A stretch of DNA of 64,000 nt from Palsa-1400 sp036501625 (GTDB lineage Bacteria; Verrucomicrobiota; Verrucomicrobiia; Limisphaerales; Palsa-1400): contig DASXZY010000046.1 in assembly GCA_036501625.1 (NCBI GenBank), forward strand, positions 62,001-126,000, given 5' to 3'. Shown piece after piece: positions 42,268 through 52,630 of this stretch. Below the pieces are notes generated by a model. That model was not told where the DNA came from. It was given only the letters and a program-made list of their open reading frames with translations, and did not search any database. The position numbers and the translations under genes were made by a program. Numbering within the stretch: position 1 is the stretch's first letter; each line of letters begins with the position of its first letter.

Positions 42268-42960
42268 ATGAAAAGCGAATTGGCGCCCAAGAAAAACGGA
42301 GGCCCGGTTGACGGCCGGAAAAGACACAAGATCATGCTGGTGGATGACCATCCGGTCATGCGCGAAGGCTTGGCGCAATTGATCAATGGCGAGCCTGACC
42401 TTTCCGTTTGCGGCCAGTTTGAGGACGCCTCCCAGGCGTTCGGAGCCGTGGCCTCGCTGGCTCCCGATCTGGCCATCGTTGATCTTTCTCTCAAGGACAG
42501 CAGCGGCCTGGAATTGGTCAAAAACATCCGGGCCACTCATCCGAAAATTCGCATCCTGGTGCTTTCCATGTATGACGAGACGCTTTACGCCGAGCGCGTT
42601 CTGCGAGCCGGCGCGGGCGGTTACATCATGAAGCAGGAGGCCAGCGACAGAGTTCTGGCGGCCGCGCGCCAGGTGTTGGCAGGGGCGGTTTATGTGAGCG
42701 AAAAAATGGGCGCCAAGCTTATGCACCAGTTGATCGCGGGCAAACCGGGCGATGCCGGCTCCTGCATGGAACGTTTGAGCGACCGCGAACTGGAAGTGTT
42801 TGGGTTGATCGGCCAGGGCAAAGGCACCCGGCAAATCGCCGAGCATTTGCACCTGAGCGTCAAAACGATTGAATCCCACCGCGCCCACATCAAGGAAAAG
42901 CTCAACCTCAAAGACGCCAACGAACTGGTCCACACCGCCATCCGCACCAGCGGGGAGTAA
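42268..42960 (+). CDS. LuxR/NarL-type response regulator
   Basis: A 230-residue two-component regulator. The receiver domain (~residues 12-130) starts IMLVDDHPVMREGLAQLING, with the phospho-acceptor Asp in LAIVDLSLKDSSGLEL and conserved Lys in YIMKQEASD. A LuxR helix-turn-helix (~165-225) contains LSDRELEVFGLIGQGKGTRQ and LSVKTIESHRAHIKEKL. It is followed 66 bases later by a histidine kinase on the same strand, its likely partner. Target genes are unknown. Confidence 0.94.
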   Translation: MKSELAPKKNGGPVDGRKRHKIMLVDDHPVMREGLAQLINGEPDLSVCGQFEDASQAFGAVASLAPDLAIVDLSLKDSSGLELVKNIRATHPKIRILVLSMYDETLYAERVLRAGAGGYIMKQEASDRVLAAARQVLAGAVYVSEKMGAKLMHQLIAGKPGDAGSCMERLSDRELEVFGLIGQGKGTRQIAEHLHLSVKTIESHRAHIKEKLNLKDANELVHTAIRTSGE

Positions 42961-43026
42961 AATAGGTTTGTCAGTTAAGATTGCCGCCGAACCTGCCGAT
43001 ACACATCAAGCCTGTCCAGGGCATTG

Positions 43027-44766
43027 ATGAATCAAACAGCGGCCAGCCCATGCGCGTTGATGGAAAATAACGCGCCAGAATCTTCCGAAGGGAAGGCCGC
43101 GCTGCATTCCCTGCTGCTGGATCAACTGCCGGTCGGCGTTTTCCAAAAAGACCGGGAAGGCCGTTTCGTCTTCGTCAACTCATGGTTCTGCCGCTTTAAA
43201 AAGGCCCCGGCGGAACAATTCTTAGGCAGGACCGCCGGTGAAATCGCCGCCGCCTTCCCGGCGCCGGAAGGAATGGGTCCCGCCGAGCAGTTGCACCGGG
43301 ACAGCTTGCTGATTCAGGGCGAACATCATCACGCGCTCATCATAAAAACCGGCCAGCCTATCGAAGCGGACGAACGCTACGTGGAAGAGGACGGGCGCGA
43401 ACGTTATTTGCACGCCATCAAAGGGCCGCTCTTCGATGCCGATGGCAGCGTCATCGGCACGCAAGGCCTGTTGCTGGACATCACCGAGCGCAAGCGAGCC
43501 GAGGCCCAACTGGCCAATGAACGGGACTTGCTTGGCGCGCTGCTCAATTGTTCTCCGGACGCCATTTATTTTAAGGATCTCGAATCCCGTTTCGTCCGTT
43601 GCAGCGCCGCCATGGCGCCGCTCTGCAAGTTAAAAAGCGCTGACGAAATGATCGGCCGATGCGACGCCGATTTCTGCCTGGAAGAACACGCGCGCCTGGC
43701 CTTGGAGGATGAGCAGGAAATCATCCGCAGCGGCAAGCCGCTTATCGGCAAAAGCGAAAAAGAAACCTGGGCCGACGGGAGCGTTACCTGGGCCTTGACC
43801 AGCAAAATGCCGCTCTTCGATTCCCGCGGCGAGATCATCGGCACGTTCGGCATTTCCAAGGACATCACCGCTTTCAAAGAAACAGAGATCAAGCTGGAAG
43901 AATTGCACAAGCAGTTGTTGCAGACCTCGCGCCAGGCCGGCATGACGGAGGTTGCCACCAGTGTTCTGCACAATGTCGGCAATGTCCTCAACAGCGCCAA
44001 TATCTCGACCGCGCTCTTGTTGGATAACGCGCAAAAATCCAGCGCTCATTACTTGGGCAAAGCCGCGGCCCTCTTGAATGAGCACTCAGGCAATTTGGGC
44101 GAGTATTTGACCAACGATGCCAAAGGGCGGCAATTGCCCCTCTACTTGACGCGGCTTTCCGAGCGCCTCGCCGAGGAGCAGCAATCGGCGATCAAGGAAC
44201 TCGAATCGCTCCGGCAGAACATCGAGCACATTAAGGAAATCGTCGCCATGCAGCAGAGCTACGCCAAGGTCTCCGGCGTAGTGGAGAAAGTTCGCCCGGC
44301 CGACCTCATCGAGGATGCACTCCGCATGAGCGCGGGCGCCTTGGTGCGGCACGAAGTCGCGGTGGAACGGGACTTCGGCTTCGCGCCGGAACTCACCGTC
44401 GAAAAACACAAAGTGCTTCAGATTTTGGTCAATTTGATCCGCAACGCCAAGTACGCCTGCGACGACGCCGGCCGCCACGACAAGCAAGTCCGCCTGCAAC
44501 TTTCCTATGCCGAGCCTTGGGTTCGCATCGTCGTCTCCGACAACGGCGTCGGCATCGCGCCGGAGAACCTGACCCGCATTTTTAACCACGGCTTTACGAC
44601 CCGCAAAGACGGCCACGGTTTCGGCCTCCATAGCGGCGCGCTGGCAGCCAGGCAATTGGGCGGCGCCCTCAGCGGCCACAGCGAGGGCCCCGGCAAGGGC
44701 GCCAGTTTCACGCTTCTTCTGCCCGCGCAGCCTCCCGACAACGGGAGTTTAGAGCTTCAGGATTAG
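43027..44766 (+). CDS. PAS-PAS sensor histidine kinase (HNVGN variant H-box)
   Basis: A 579-residue cytoplasmic kinase without membrane helices. Two PAS domains are visible (~residues 30-155 and ~170-285), each ending in an ITERK or DITAFK-type linker (DITERKRAEAQ, DITAFKETEI). The dimerisation region carries an unusual H-box, TSVLHNVGNVLNS (His ~315), instead of the HE/HDxxN form. The HATPase_c domain has NLIRNAKYACDD as N-box, VVSDNGVGIAPENL as G1 and DGHGFGLHSGALAARQLGG as G2. It probably phosphorylates the adjacent LuxR-type regulator. Confidence 0.92.
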   Translation: MNQTAASPCALMENNAPESSEGKAALHSLLLDQLPVGVFQKDREGRFVFVNSWFCRFKKAPAEQFLGRTAGEIAAAFPAPEGMGPAEQLHRDSLLIQGEHHHALIIKTGQPIEADERYVEEDGRERYLHAIKGPLFDADGSVIGTQGLLLDITERKRAEAQLANERDLLGALLNCSPDAIYFKDLESRFVRCSAAMAPLCKLKSADEMIGRCDADFCLEEHARLALEDEQEIIRSGKPLIGKSEKETWADGSVTWALTSKMPLFDSRGEIIGTFGISKDITAFKETEIKLEELHKQLLQTSRQAGMTEVATSVLHNVGNVLNSANISTALLLDNAQKSSAHYLGKAAALLNEHSGNLGEYLTNDAKGRQLPLYLTRLSERLAEEQQSAIKELESLRQNIEHIKEIVAMQQSYAKVSGVVEKVRPADLIEDALRMSAGALVRHEVAVERDFGFAPELTVEKHKVLQILVNLIRNAKYACDDAGRHDKQVRLQLSYAEPWVRIVVSDNGVGIAPENLTRIFNHGFTTRKDGHGFGLHSGALAARQLGGALSGHSEGPGKGASFTLLLPAQPPDNGSLELQD

Positions 44767-44855
44767 CCTTTAGTCCGCTTTCAAAAAAAAATCTCGCTCA
44801 GGAGTGAGAAAGTTCTTTGCGCTGCCCTGTTCGCATGATAAAAACGGCGGACACT

Positions 44856-47800
44856 ATGAAATTCAATGCTCTGCGTCCCACCGGCGGCGTCTCGTCAAAT
44901 CTCCTTCAATCTGTAGCGGCAGCCCTGCTCTTTTGCGCTGCCGCCGCCCCGGCGGCCCAACTGGTCTGGGACCCCCTCAACAACGGCGGAATCACCCCCG
45001 CCAGCGGCAACTGGGACACTTCCGCCTCCAACACTTTCTGGTACAACGGCAGCGGCGACGTCGCTTGGACCCAAACCAGCACTACCGCCGGCCTTAACGG
45101 CGCGGTCTTCGGTGGCGCGGACGGCAACTGGGCCATTACAAATGATACTGGCCAAATCGCCATGACGAACCTGACCATCAACAACTCCGGCTATGCGTTC
45201 TACGGCAACAACCTGGACATCTCCAGTGGCGACCTGATGAACTTGGCCCCGGGCAAGACGGTATCGTTCTACTGCAATCTGGCGGCCGACAACAATGCCA
45301 AGAATTACATTGCAGGAGCGGGTTCTGTCGTGAATATCTTCGGCAACGTCCTCGGCCAGCAGGCCAAATTTATCGGCCCCGCCGCCAGCGCTTACTATTT
45401 GAGCGGCGTCAATACCCCGACCGTTTTATATAATTTGGCTCCTGTTTACCTGACGAATGGCTCCATCACCACCAGTGCCAGCTTTTTCGTCGGGTACGGC
45501 CAGACCGTCGCCGGCACGGCCTACACGACCGGCTCGCTGACGATCAGCGGAGGCGCGACGGCCACCCAAAATGGCAACGTTCTCATGGTGGGCCGCGGCG
45601 GTGGCAACGGCACCTTGACGCTCCTTGATGGCACGGTCAATGTCGGAACCACCGCCAACCATGATCTGGCTGTTTGCTATGACGCCAGCGGTGGCGAGAT
45701 GGGCACGCTCAACGTCTATGGCGGAACCTTGAACGTCGGCGCTTCCGGGTTGCCCAGCAAACTCGATTTCTTTGACACCGCCGGGTCTGGCGCGGGCGCG
45801 GTCGCGGTGATGACACAGACCAACGGCATCGTCAATGCCTGGGGCGGCGTCATCTTCGGAGCGGCCAGCGGCGCCTTCACCGGAGGCTCCGCTTCGATGA
45901 CCAATTTAGGCGGCTTCCTATACGTTGGCGGAGGCGGCATCAACCGGGGCGCGGGTTCGCCTCCGACGGTCAACGTCTCGCTTTCGGGCGGAACTGTCGG
46001 CGCGCTGGCCAGTTGGTCCTCAACCTTGCCCATGACCTTGGCCCCGGATGCCGGCAATATCACCTTCCAATCCAGCGATTCCTTCGGCGACCCCTTTAGC
46101 ATCGCGCTGTCCGGTCCTCTCTCAGGCGCGGGTGGATTGAACGTGGACGGCACGGGGACAGTGGCGTTGAGCGGCAGCAACACCTACACCGGGAATACCG
46201 TAGTCAGCAACGGCACGCTGGCGATTGTGACGGGTTCCTTCCCGACCAACGGAATCGTGACCGTCGATGGCTCCGCTGGCAGCCCCACCCTTTCAGTCCG
46301 GGTGGCCAATCGCGGGCAATACTGGTCCACTGGCACGCTCACTTACACGTCCGGCACGCCAACGGCCGACTTTCAATTCAGCTCGCTGACGCCAAGCCCC
46401 GCGGTTGCCGCGCTTCAGATCAATGGCGACCTGGTTTTCACGACTACTCCCACAGTGACGGTCGAAGGCACAGCCCTTGCGGCGGGGACCTATCCGCTCA
46501 TTCAATACACCGGCAATCTTGTCGGCACGGCGCCGTCGTCGGTGGCTTTGCCCGGCGGTGTTACCGGGGCCTTGCAGAACGATACCGGCGCCAAGACGAT
46601 TTCCCTGGTCATCAGCAGCTCTCCCTTCCTGCCAGCCGTCACTTGGGCCGTGGGAAATGGCGCGTGGGATACGACCACGTTCAATTGGAAGCAGTTTGGC
46701 GTTCCGACGAACTACGCCGACGGCGACGTGATCCTTTTCGACGACTCGGCCAGCGGTTCCTCGCCGATAACTGTCACTTTGAACACCACGGTCAACCCTG
46801 AGAGCGTCACGGCCAACAATACGGCCAAGAACTACACCGTTGCCGGCGCCGGCAGCATCACTGGCTCCGGCGAATTGGAAGTGTTGGGTGGCGGGACGTT
46901 GACGCTGGACACAGCGAACACCTACACGGGCGCAACGATTTTGAATGCGGGCCAATTGAACATCAACAATGGCGGCAGCACCGCCACCGCCACCGCCATC
47001 GGCACCGGGCCGTTGTACATCAATGCCGGCGCGCTGGACAACACCAGCGGTTCCAATGTGACCTTGAAGGCCGCGATTCCCGAATCCTGGGGCGGCAGTT
47101 TCTCCTACGTCGGTTCCTCGAACAACTTCAACACCGGCTCCGGCTTCGTATTCATGAACGCCAGCCTGTCTCTCACTGTCAATTCCAATGACTTCACCGT
47201 CGGCGGCCCCATTTCGGATAGCGGAGCCAATCTCACCCTGACCAAAACGGGCAACGGCGCGTTGACGCTGCCCGTTGGCAATTCCATCGGTGGAGGCGTC
47301 ACGCTTCAATCCGGGCAGTTGAATCTCGGCGACCCCTATGCCGCTGGCACCGGCCTTTTCGCGATTGTCTCTGGCGCCATTGACAACATCAGCGGCGCGC
47401 CCCTGTCGCTCTCCCCCGCCTCCTGCCAGTGGGTCGGCAATTTCACCGTGGTTGGGACGGCGAACCTTGACCTCGGCGCTTCGGGCATTGTTGACAATTC
47501 AGGGCCGCTCACGGTCACCGTTCTCAGCAATACGTTCAGCACTGAGGGCAACATCACTTCCGGCAACAGCGTCATCACCAAGGCTGGCAACGGCACTTGG
47601 GTCATCGGCGGCGGATATTCTTCCCTCCATCAACTGCAATTGTCCGTCGTCGGCGGGGAGGTTGATTTGGACAAGTCTGTCAATGCGATTGGACTGGGAA
47701 GTTCTGGTTTGACGGTCCAATCCAACGGCTTGGTCGTCGATATGATCGGCGGCCAAATTTACCACGGTTCGGGCACTTACGTGCCGGTCGTCATCAGCGG

Positions 47801-48872
47801 CGGCGTGCTCGACCTCAATGGCCAAAGCGAGAGAGTCGATGAGTTTAGCATCAACAGCGGCGGAACATTGCGCAACAGCGCCGCCGCAGCCGTTTCGTCC
47901 CTGTCCATCGACACCACCAACACGCTCCAACTTGGCGGGACGAATTGCCAGTTCACAGTGACCGACATCTTCGGCGTTTTGAATATCAACACGATCATTG
48001 CCGGCAGCGGGTCGCTGGTGAAGAACGGTGTGGGATTGCTGAATTTGGAGAGCAACAATACTTACACGGGCAGCACCATCATCAACAGCGGAACACTCGC
48101 CTTGCCGGGCGTCAGTTCCATTTCTTCCACGGCCAATATCGATCTGGCCACCGCCGGCGCCTCGCTGGATTTGAGCGCCAACACGGATACCAACGGCAAT
48201 TCCACTCCAGTCCTCACCCTGCTCAGCGGGCAAACATTGAGCGGATTTGGCGCCGTAACGGGTTTGGTGCAAACGGTCAGCGGCTCAACCCTGGCGCCTG
48301 GCTCGGCTTCCGCGATTGGAACGTTGACGCTGGCTGGCGAAGCCGGCACGAATATGCTGAACGGCAACACGGTGATGAAGCTCAACGGGGACAGCCTCAC
48401 CAGCGATCTGCTCTATTCCAGCGGCAGCTTGAACTACGGCGGAACATTGGTATTGACGACCTTGTCAGGATCGCTGGCGGCCGGCGACAGTTTCACTTTG
48501 TTCAACGCCGTCGATGGTTACAGCGGCGCGTTTTCCAGCATCGTTCCCTCGCGCCCCGGCTTTCCCGCATTCGGCCTGGCGTGGAACACCAACAATCTGG
48601 CCATCAATGGCACATTGTCCATCGTCCCGGCAAGCGTCCCGCCATCGCCGAAGATTTCCGGCGTCAGCGTGTCTGGCACGACGCTGTCAATTCACGGAAC
48701 AAACGGCGCGGCCAACGAGCCATTCGTATTGCTGCAAAGCGCCAGCCTCGCGCTGCCGCTGGCCGATTGGACGCCCGTGCTGACCAACTCCTTCGACGCC
48801 AGCGGCAACTTCAACGTGTCGATCGGCGTGACCAATCAGCCGTCGGAGTTTTTCACCGTGGAAGTGCAGTAG
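44856..48872 (+). CDS. Autotransporter-associated beta-strand repeat protein (1,338 aa)
   Basis: A large secreted repetitive protein. The ATG at 44856 opens a signal region ending near APAAQ. The body carries autotransporter-associated beta-strand repeats, each with a motif like SNTYTGNTVVSNGTLAI, ANTYTGATILNAGQLNI and NNTYTGSTIINSGTLALP, interleaved with Gly/Asn/Thr-rich beta-helix turns. No C-terminal beta-barrel is visible; the protein instead ends PSEFFTVEVQ, close to the shared exported-protein module. It is probably a cell-surface or matrix beta-helix. Confidence 0.9.
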   Translation: MKFNALRPTGGVSSNLLQSVAAALLFCAAAAPAAQLVWDPLNNGGITPASGNWDTSASNTFWYNGSGDVAWTQTSTTAGLNGAVFGGADGNWAITNDTGQIAMTNLTINNSGYAFYGNNLDISSGDLMNLAPGKTVSFYCNLAADNNAKNYIAGAGSVVNIFGNVLGQQAKFIGPAASAYYLSGVNTPTVLYNLAPVYLTNGSITTSASFFVGYGQTVAGTAYTTGSLTISGGATATQNGNVLMVGRGGGNGTLTLLDGTVNVGTTANHDLAVCYDASGGEMGTLNVYGGTLNVGASGLPSKLDFFDTAGSGAGAVAVMTQTNGIVNAWGGVIFGAASGAFTGGSASMTNLGGFLYVGGGGINRGAGSPPTVNVSLSGGTVGALASWSSTLPMTLAPDAGNITFQSSDSFGDPFSIALSGPLSGAGGLNVDGTGTVALSGSNTYTGNTVVSNGTLAIVTGSFPTNGIVTVDGSAGSPTLSVRVANRGQYWSTGTLTYTSGTPTADFQFSSLTPSPAVAALQINGDLVFTTTPTVTVEGTALAAGTYPLIQYTGNLVGTAPSSVALPGGVTGALQNDTGAKTISLVISSSPFLPAVTWAVGNGAWDTTTFNWKQFGVPTNYADGDVILFDDSASGSSPITVTLNTTVNPESVTANNTAKNYTVAGAGSITGSGELEVLGGGTLTLDTANTYTGATILNAGQLNINNGGSTATATAIGTGPLYINAGALDNTSGSNVTLKAAIPESWGGSFSYVGSSNNFNTGSGFVFMNASLSLTVNSNDFTVGGPISDSGANLTLTKTGNGALTLPVGNSIGGGVTLQSGQLNLGDPYAAGTGLFAIVSGAIDNISGAPLSLSPASCQWVGNFTVVGTANLDLGASGIVDNSGPLTVTVLSNTFSTEGNITSGNSVITKAGNGTWVIGGGYSSLHQLQLSVVGGEVDLDKSVNAIGLGSSGLTVQSNGLVVDMIGGQIYHGSGTYVPVVISGGVLDLNGQSERVDEFSINSGGTLRNSAAAAVSSLSIDTTNTLQLGGTNCQFTVTDIFGVLNINTIIAGSGSLVKNGVGLLNLESNNTYTGSTIINSGTLALPGVSSISSTANIDLATAGASLDLSANTDTNGNSTPVLTLLSGQTLSGFGAVTGLVQTVSGSTLAPGSASAIGTLTLAGEAGTNMLNGNTVMKLNGDSLTSDLLYSSGSLNYGGTLVLTTLSGSLAAGDSFTLFNAVDGYSGAFSSIVPSRPGFPAFGLAWNTNNLAINGTLSIVPASVPPSPKISGVSVSGTTLSIHGTNGAANEPFVLLQSASLALPLADWTPVLTNSFDASGNFNVSIGVTNQPSEFFTVEVQ

Positions 48873-48995
48873 CTCGAACCCATCTCATAAATAGGGATGG
48901 GCGCGCCGGCTTTGGGCGGGCCGCGGGCAAGGCGCAACGTGGGAGCATCCCCGCATCCCTGGACAAAGCGGCACTGACGGTCTTGCCGGGCGCTT

Positions 48996-49012
48996 GGGAT
49001 GCGGCGCATCCC
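48996..49012. other. GGGATGC hairpin between convergent genes
   Basis: GGGATGC (48996-49002) pairs perfectly with GCATCCC (49006-49012) around a 3-base loop, 3 bases past the GH106 stop. No T tract follows on either strand, so its role is uncertain. Confidence 0.45.
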
Positions 49013-49014
49013 GA

Positions 49015-52000
49015 TTAACGTCGCGAAAGGGCGATTCGGGCGGCGGGTTGCAATTGGACGGGGCCGATGAGGCCGGAGGGGACCAATGGAGAGCTTTTTT
49101 TCCACAGGCGCCATGATGTGAAGGTGAAGCGGCCGGCGGGGCTGGGTTGGCCGTGCTCAATCCAATCCGGCCATTGCTTGAGGGTGTTGTCGGAATTGCG
49201 CTGGCTGTCTTCGGGCAATTGTTCGTCGCCAATCATTCGGTTAATCCAAAGGTTGGCGACTTTGATTCTCAAATTGTTTTCGCCGGCGCGGAGAACATCC
49301 GTCACCTCAGCCCGATACGGATTCTTCCAGAGGATGCCGATGTCCTGGCCGTTGAGTTCAACCTTGGCCGTGACAGCAACTTTGCCCAAATCGAGATACC
49401 ATCGGTGATCGCCGCCGAGCGCGCCGGCGGGAATATCGAAGGTTTTTGAATAGGTGGCCGTGCCGGAGAAATATTTCACGCCGCTGTCAGGGCAATCGCT
49501 CCACGAGACCAGCTTGTCGAACAAAACGTGTTCCGGCGCTCCCCAATGCGGCGGAAATTCAACCACCCAAGGCCCGTCCAGAATCCGCGCCGCCGCGGAT
49601 GCAGGCGCCTCAAACTCATGCGCATCGCCGCCCGCGCCCGTCCATTGCCAGCGGCCTGGCCCGGCATTGTTGACTTCCAGGCGGCCGGCGCTGTCGCGAA
49701 ATATTTCCGGCAGCGGGTCCGCCACAGCGGCGTCCGGCGAGCGAAGGTCTAACGCGGTCTGGCCATCGCGCTTGAGCGAAACGATGCGGTCCGGCTCGGC
49801 AGGTTCGCGGAACACGACGAAGACCGAGCCGATGGGCCCGAAATGGATTGGAAGGCGCGTGATGCCGGTTCGTTCGTCATAAACGGCCGGGCGCTCCATG
49901 CGTCCGGTGTCCGGCGACCACAATTCAGGACGCCGCCCGCCCACGCGGAATGAACAGAGCGAGTCCACAGGCCGCACATCCTTGTTGGCCACAAAATACA
50001 AATCCACGCCCTTATCCGCGCGGTGAATGCAACGAAGGCTGTTGGAGGAATCCGGCGATTGGCTGGCGAAATCTGGCGGCACGCCGAGGCGCTGCATTAG
50101 GCGGCAAAGGGATTGGATGTCTGGAGTCGGGTCCGGCGCCGCGGGCGCTCCGACCTGGCCCCAAGGCCCCATGCCCATCGGCCCCAGCACCATGGCGGCG
50201 CTCCAGTCCTGGCCATTGGTGGCAACCTGCCAATCGCGGCCGGTGAGGATTCGCTGGGACCGTCCGCTGGCGTAACGGATTTCCAGGACGCCCAGAAGGC
50301 CCGCAGGCGTGGGAACGGTCAACGTATTGGTGGCGGCTACGGTAATGAGATTTGATCCTGGTTGCAGCAGCCGCGTGACGTCCACCGCGAAGGACTTGGC
50401 CCAATCATTCCCGGACACCGCCAATTGGCCGTTGATTGAGCAGGCGAACGTGTTGTCGGCCGTCATCCGCAACGACGCCACGGCCACCGGATCATTCGAA
50501 TCTATGGATACCGAGCGTCGAAAATAACACGGGCCGGGTGGAGCGGCATTTGCGGGATTGGGGCCGGGATTCCAAATCCAACTGGAGGCGAAAAGCGGGC
50601 TGGTGTCCTCCTCGTCCGGCTCATGTTTGACTTGAAACTCGCCGCCCCAGAAAATGCGCCCCTTGCCGAAGGTCCGCTCTGTCAACGCATTGGGCTGCGG
50701 GCCGCCGCCCCAAAGTTCCTTGGCCAGCTCGCGCACTTCGCGGTCGCATTTGGGATAATCGCTCAGGCTGGGCGATTTTAGGGGCGGAGCGCCGACAATC
50801 GTCGCGCCTTCGGCCACGAGTTTTTTGATCTTTCGCAGGAGCGCGGGAGTCATGGTCTCGACGCGCGGCAGCACGAGCACTTGGTAACTCATGCCGTCGG
50901 GCAGGACGAGCCGGCCGTTCTTGACAGACATGCGCGTGAGCGCCACTTCCGAAGCGCAGCCATCGAAATTATATCCGGGGCGCTCGAAACCGGATTTGAT
51001 GGGGGAATGGAAATCCTGCGGGGAGCCTTCCGGTTCCAGGAAACAAAGGTCGGCCACGAAAAGACCCTGGCGAAGCATGTATTGACAGCGGGCGATGTAT
51101 TCGTGCCAGGCGATGGATTGTTCCCACCACGTTTCGGTGCGCTCGTAATGCAGGCCCCACGGCCCCATCGACATGCCCGGCGCGCGATCGGGATTCGTCC
51201 AGGGCTGAAGCGCGTAACGGTGAAAGACGAAGCGGTTGATGCCCTCGCAAAAAGCCCAGTCGCCCAGTTCCTTGATGGAGCCGGGATAGCCCTGCCATTT
51301 CTCGGAGTCGCTGGCGGTAAACGATTCCGCGCCAAGAATTCGTTTGCCGTAGGTGTGGGCGGTTGAAGCCATTTCCGCGCAACTGTTGGCGGCCAAAAAT
51401 CTGGGGAACGACCAAAATTCGCCCATCGGTTCGTCGGCCCGGCCGCCGTAGGCCATGTCATCGGCGGGCGCGCCGGAATAGCCTTCGATGGAAAGGCGCA
51501 GGCCGCGGCTGTTGGCCAGTTTGCGCATGCGGCCCGCATAATTTTCGATCATCAAGTCGCTGACAGTCTGCCGGATGTCCCAAAGGAAGCGTTCGGAAAC
51601 TTCCAGGCTGTCCATGACCCGCCCAGTCATCACAGGCAGGAGAGGCAGCGGATCGTAGCCGCGCAAGCGCAGAAATTCGCGGCGGAAAAGCGGCGTCCAA
51701 TTCTGCGAGCCGGTTTCCCAACTGTCGATGTGCGTGGAGACGAGCGTTTTGCCCCAGCCCGCCAGCGGCTTTGAATCCTTGACGACTTTGGCCATCAGGC
51801 CCGCGAAGGCCGCGTCGGTCGCCTTGCGGCTCAACTTGTCGCTCTCCAATCCGAGGCCGCCCGGCGGAGCGGGATGATTCTCGACGCCCGTGCTGGTGTG
51901 GCCCATGCGCAGGATCGTCCAGCGGCCCGGCGGAATATTCCACACGAGGCGCCCGCCCGGATTAAGGCGCTGGGTCAGAATGGCGAGCCGCTGGCGCGGG

Positions 52001-52617
52001 ACTTCGATGCCCGCGGGCGGCGTTCCGAACTCGGTGTGGGTGGCGACTTCGCCGGCGCTCTCGGCGGATTTTCTCCGGACATTGGCGAGCGGATAATTTT
52101 CGGCGGGCGCCGGATAGGCGAACACCGCGATGTCGCGATAGAAATCCTTCTTGACTGTCGGCTGGGGAAGAATGGCGTCAAAACGGCGCGGGCCATCCAC
52201 ATTGGTTTGGGACCAGACGACGTATTGCATGGAAAGCTCCGGCGTAATCCAAGGCCCGCCGGTGCCGCACCAGCCGGCGTCATTATTCATATTGACTTGC
52301 AGGCCGAGGCGGTGCGCCTCGGAACAAATGTGCTCGAAGAGGCCGCGCCAGAGAGGCCCCGCGAATTCAGCCGGGCCGCGCGGGGCGCCCTGGTCCGTTT
52401 CCATGTAGAGCACGCCGCCGATGCCCGCCCGCTTCATCGCTTCGAGGTCGGCCGTAATGCCGTTGCTGGTGATATTACCGTCAAGAGGAAACCAATAAAC
52501 CCAGGGCCGGGCCGAGGGCGGAGGATGAACAAAGTTATCCGCAAGGTCCAAGGGGCCCGCGAAAGCGCGAAGGCCGGCCAAGGCGCCAAGAAGAAAGATG
52601 AAATGGAGTCTGCGCAA
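49015..52617 (-). CDS. Secreted glycoside hydrolase family 106 (alpha-L-rhamnosidase-like)
   Basis: The reading frame extends further upstream, but the real start is probably TTG 52617, 13 bases after the stop of the isomerase-like gene; this gives a signal peptide (MRRLHFIFLLGALAGLRAFA) and 1,200 residues. The catalytic region is GH106-like: PPPSARPWVYWFPLDGNITS, GIGGVLYMETDQ, NNDAGWCGTGGPWITPE and HIDSWETGSQNWTP, with acidic residues in the positions expected for the catalytic pair. C-terminal galactose-binding-like domains carry NNLRIKVANLWINRMIGD, typical of family ends. It would release terminal rhamnose from plant or algal polysaccharides. Confidence 0.88.
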   Translation of the reverse strand: MRRLHFIFLLGALAGLRAFAGPLDLADNFVHPPPSARPWVYWFPLDGNITSNGITADLEAMKRAGIGGVLYMETDQGAPRGPAEFAGPLWRGLFEHICSEAHRLGLQVNMNNDAGWCGTGGPWITPELSMQYVVWSQTNVDGPRRFDAILPQPTVKKDFYRDIAVFAYPAPAENYPLANVRRKSAESAGEVATHTEFGTPPAGIEVPRQRLAILTQRLNPGGRLVWNIPPGRWTILRMGHTSTGVENHPAPPGGLGLESDKLSRKATDAAFAGLMAKVVKDSKPLAGWGKTLVSTHIDSWETGSQNWTPLFRREFLRLRGYDPLPLLPVMTGRVMDSLEVSERFLWDIRQTVSDLMIENYAGRMRKLANSRGLRLSIEGYSGAPADDMAYGGRADEPMGEFWSFPRFLAANSCAEMASTAHTYGKRILGAESFTASDSEKWQGYPGSIKELGDWAFCEGINRFVFHRYALQPWTNPDRAPGMSMGPWGLHYERTETWWEQSIAWHEYIARCQYMLRQGLFVADLCFLEPEGSPQDFHSPIKSGFERPGYNFDGCASEVALTRMSVKNGRLVLPDGMSYQVLVLPRVETMTPALLRKIKKLVAEGATIVGAPPLKSPSLSDYPKCDREVRELAKELWGGGPQPNALTERTFGKGRIFWGGEFQVKHEPDEEDTSPLFASSWIWNPGPNPANAAPPGPCYFRRSVSIDSNDPVAVASLRMTADNTFACSINGQLAVSGNDWAKSFAVDVTRLLQPGSNLITVAATNTLTVPTPAGLLGVLEIRYASGRSQRILTGRDWQVATNGQDWSAAMVLGPMGMGPWGQVGAPAAPDPTPDIQSLCRLMQRLGVPPDFASQSPDSSNSLRCIHRADKGVDLYFVANKDVRPVDSLCSFRVGGRRPELWSPDTGRMERPAVYDERTGITRLPIHFGPIGSVFVVFREPAEPDRIVSLKRDGQTALDLRSPDAAVADPLPEIFRDSAGRLEVNNAGPGRWQWTGAGGDAHEFEAPASAAARILDGPWVVEFPPHWGAPEHVLFDKLVSWSDCPDSGVKYFSGTATYSKTFDIPAGALGGDHRWYLDLGKVAVTAKVELNGQDIGILWKNPYRAEVTDVLRAGENNLRIKVANLWINRMIGDEQLPEDSQRNSDNTLKQWPDWIEHGQPSPAGRFTFTSWRLWKKSSPLVPSGLIGPVQLQPAARIALSRR

Positions 52618-52630
52618 ACGTCGTGCGGGG

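Noticed and set aside
48996..49012. A Rho-independent terminator shared by the convergent genes
   Set aside because: The stem is perfect but short, and no T tract follows on either strand.
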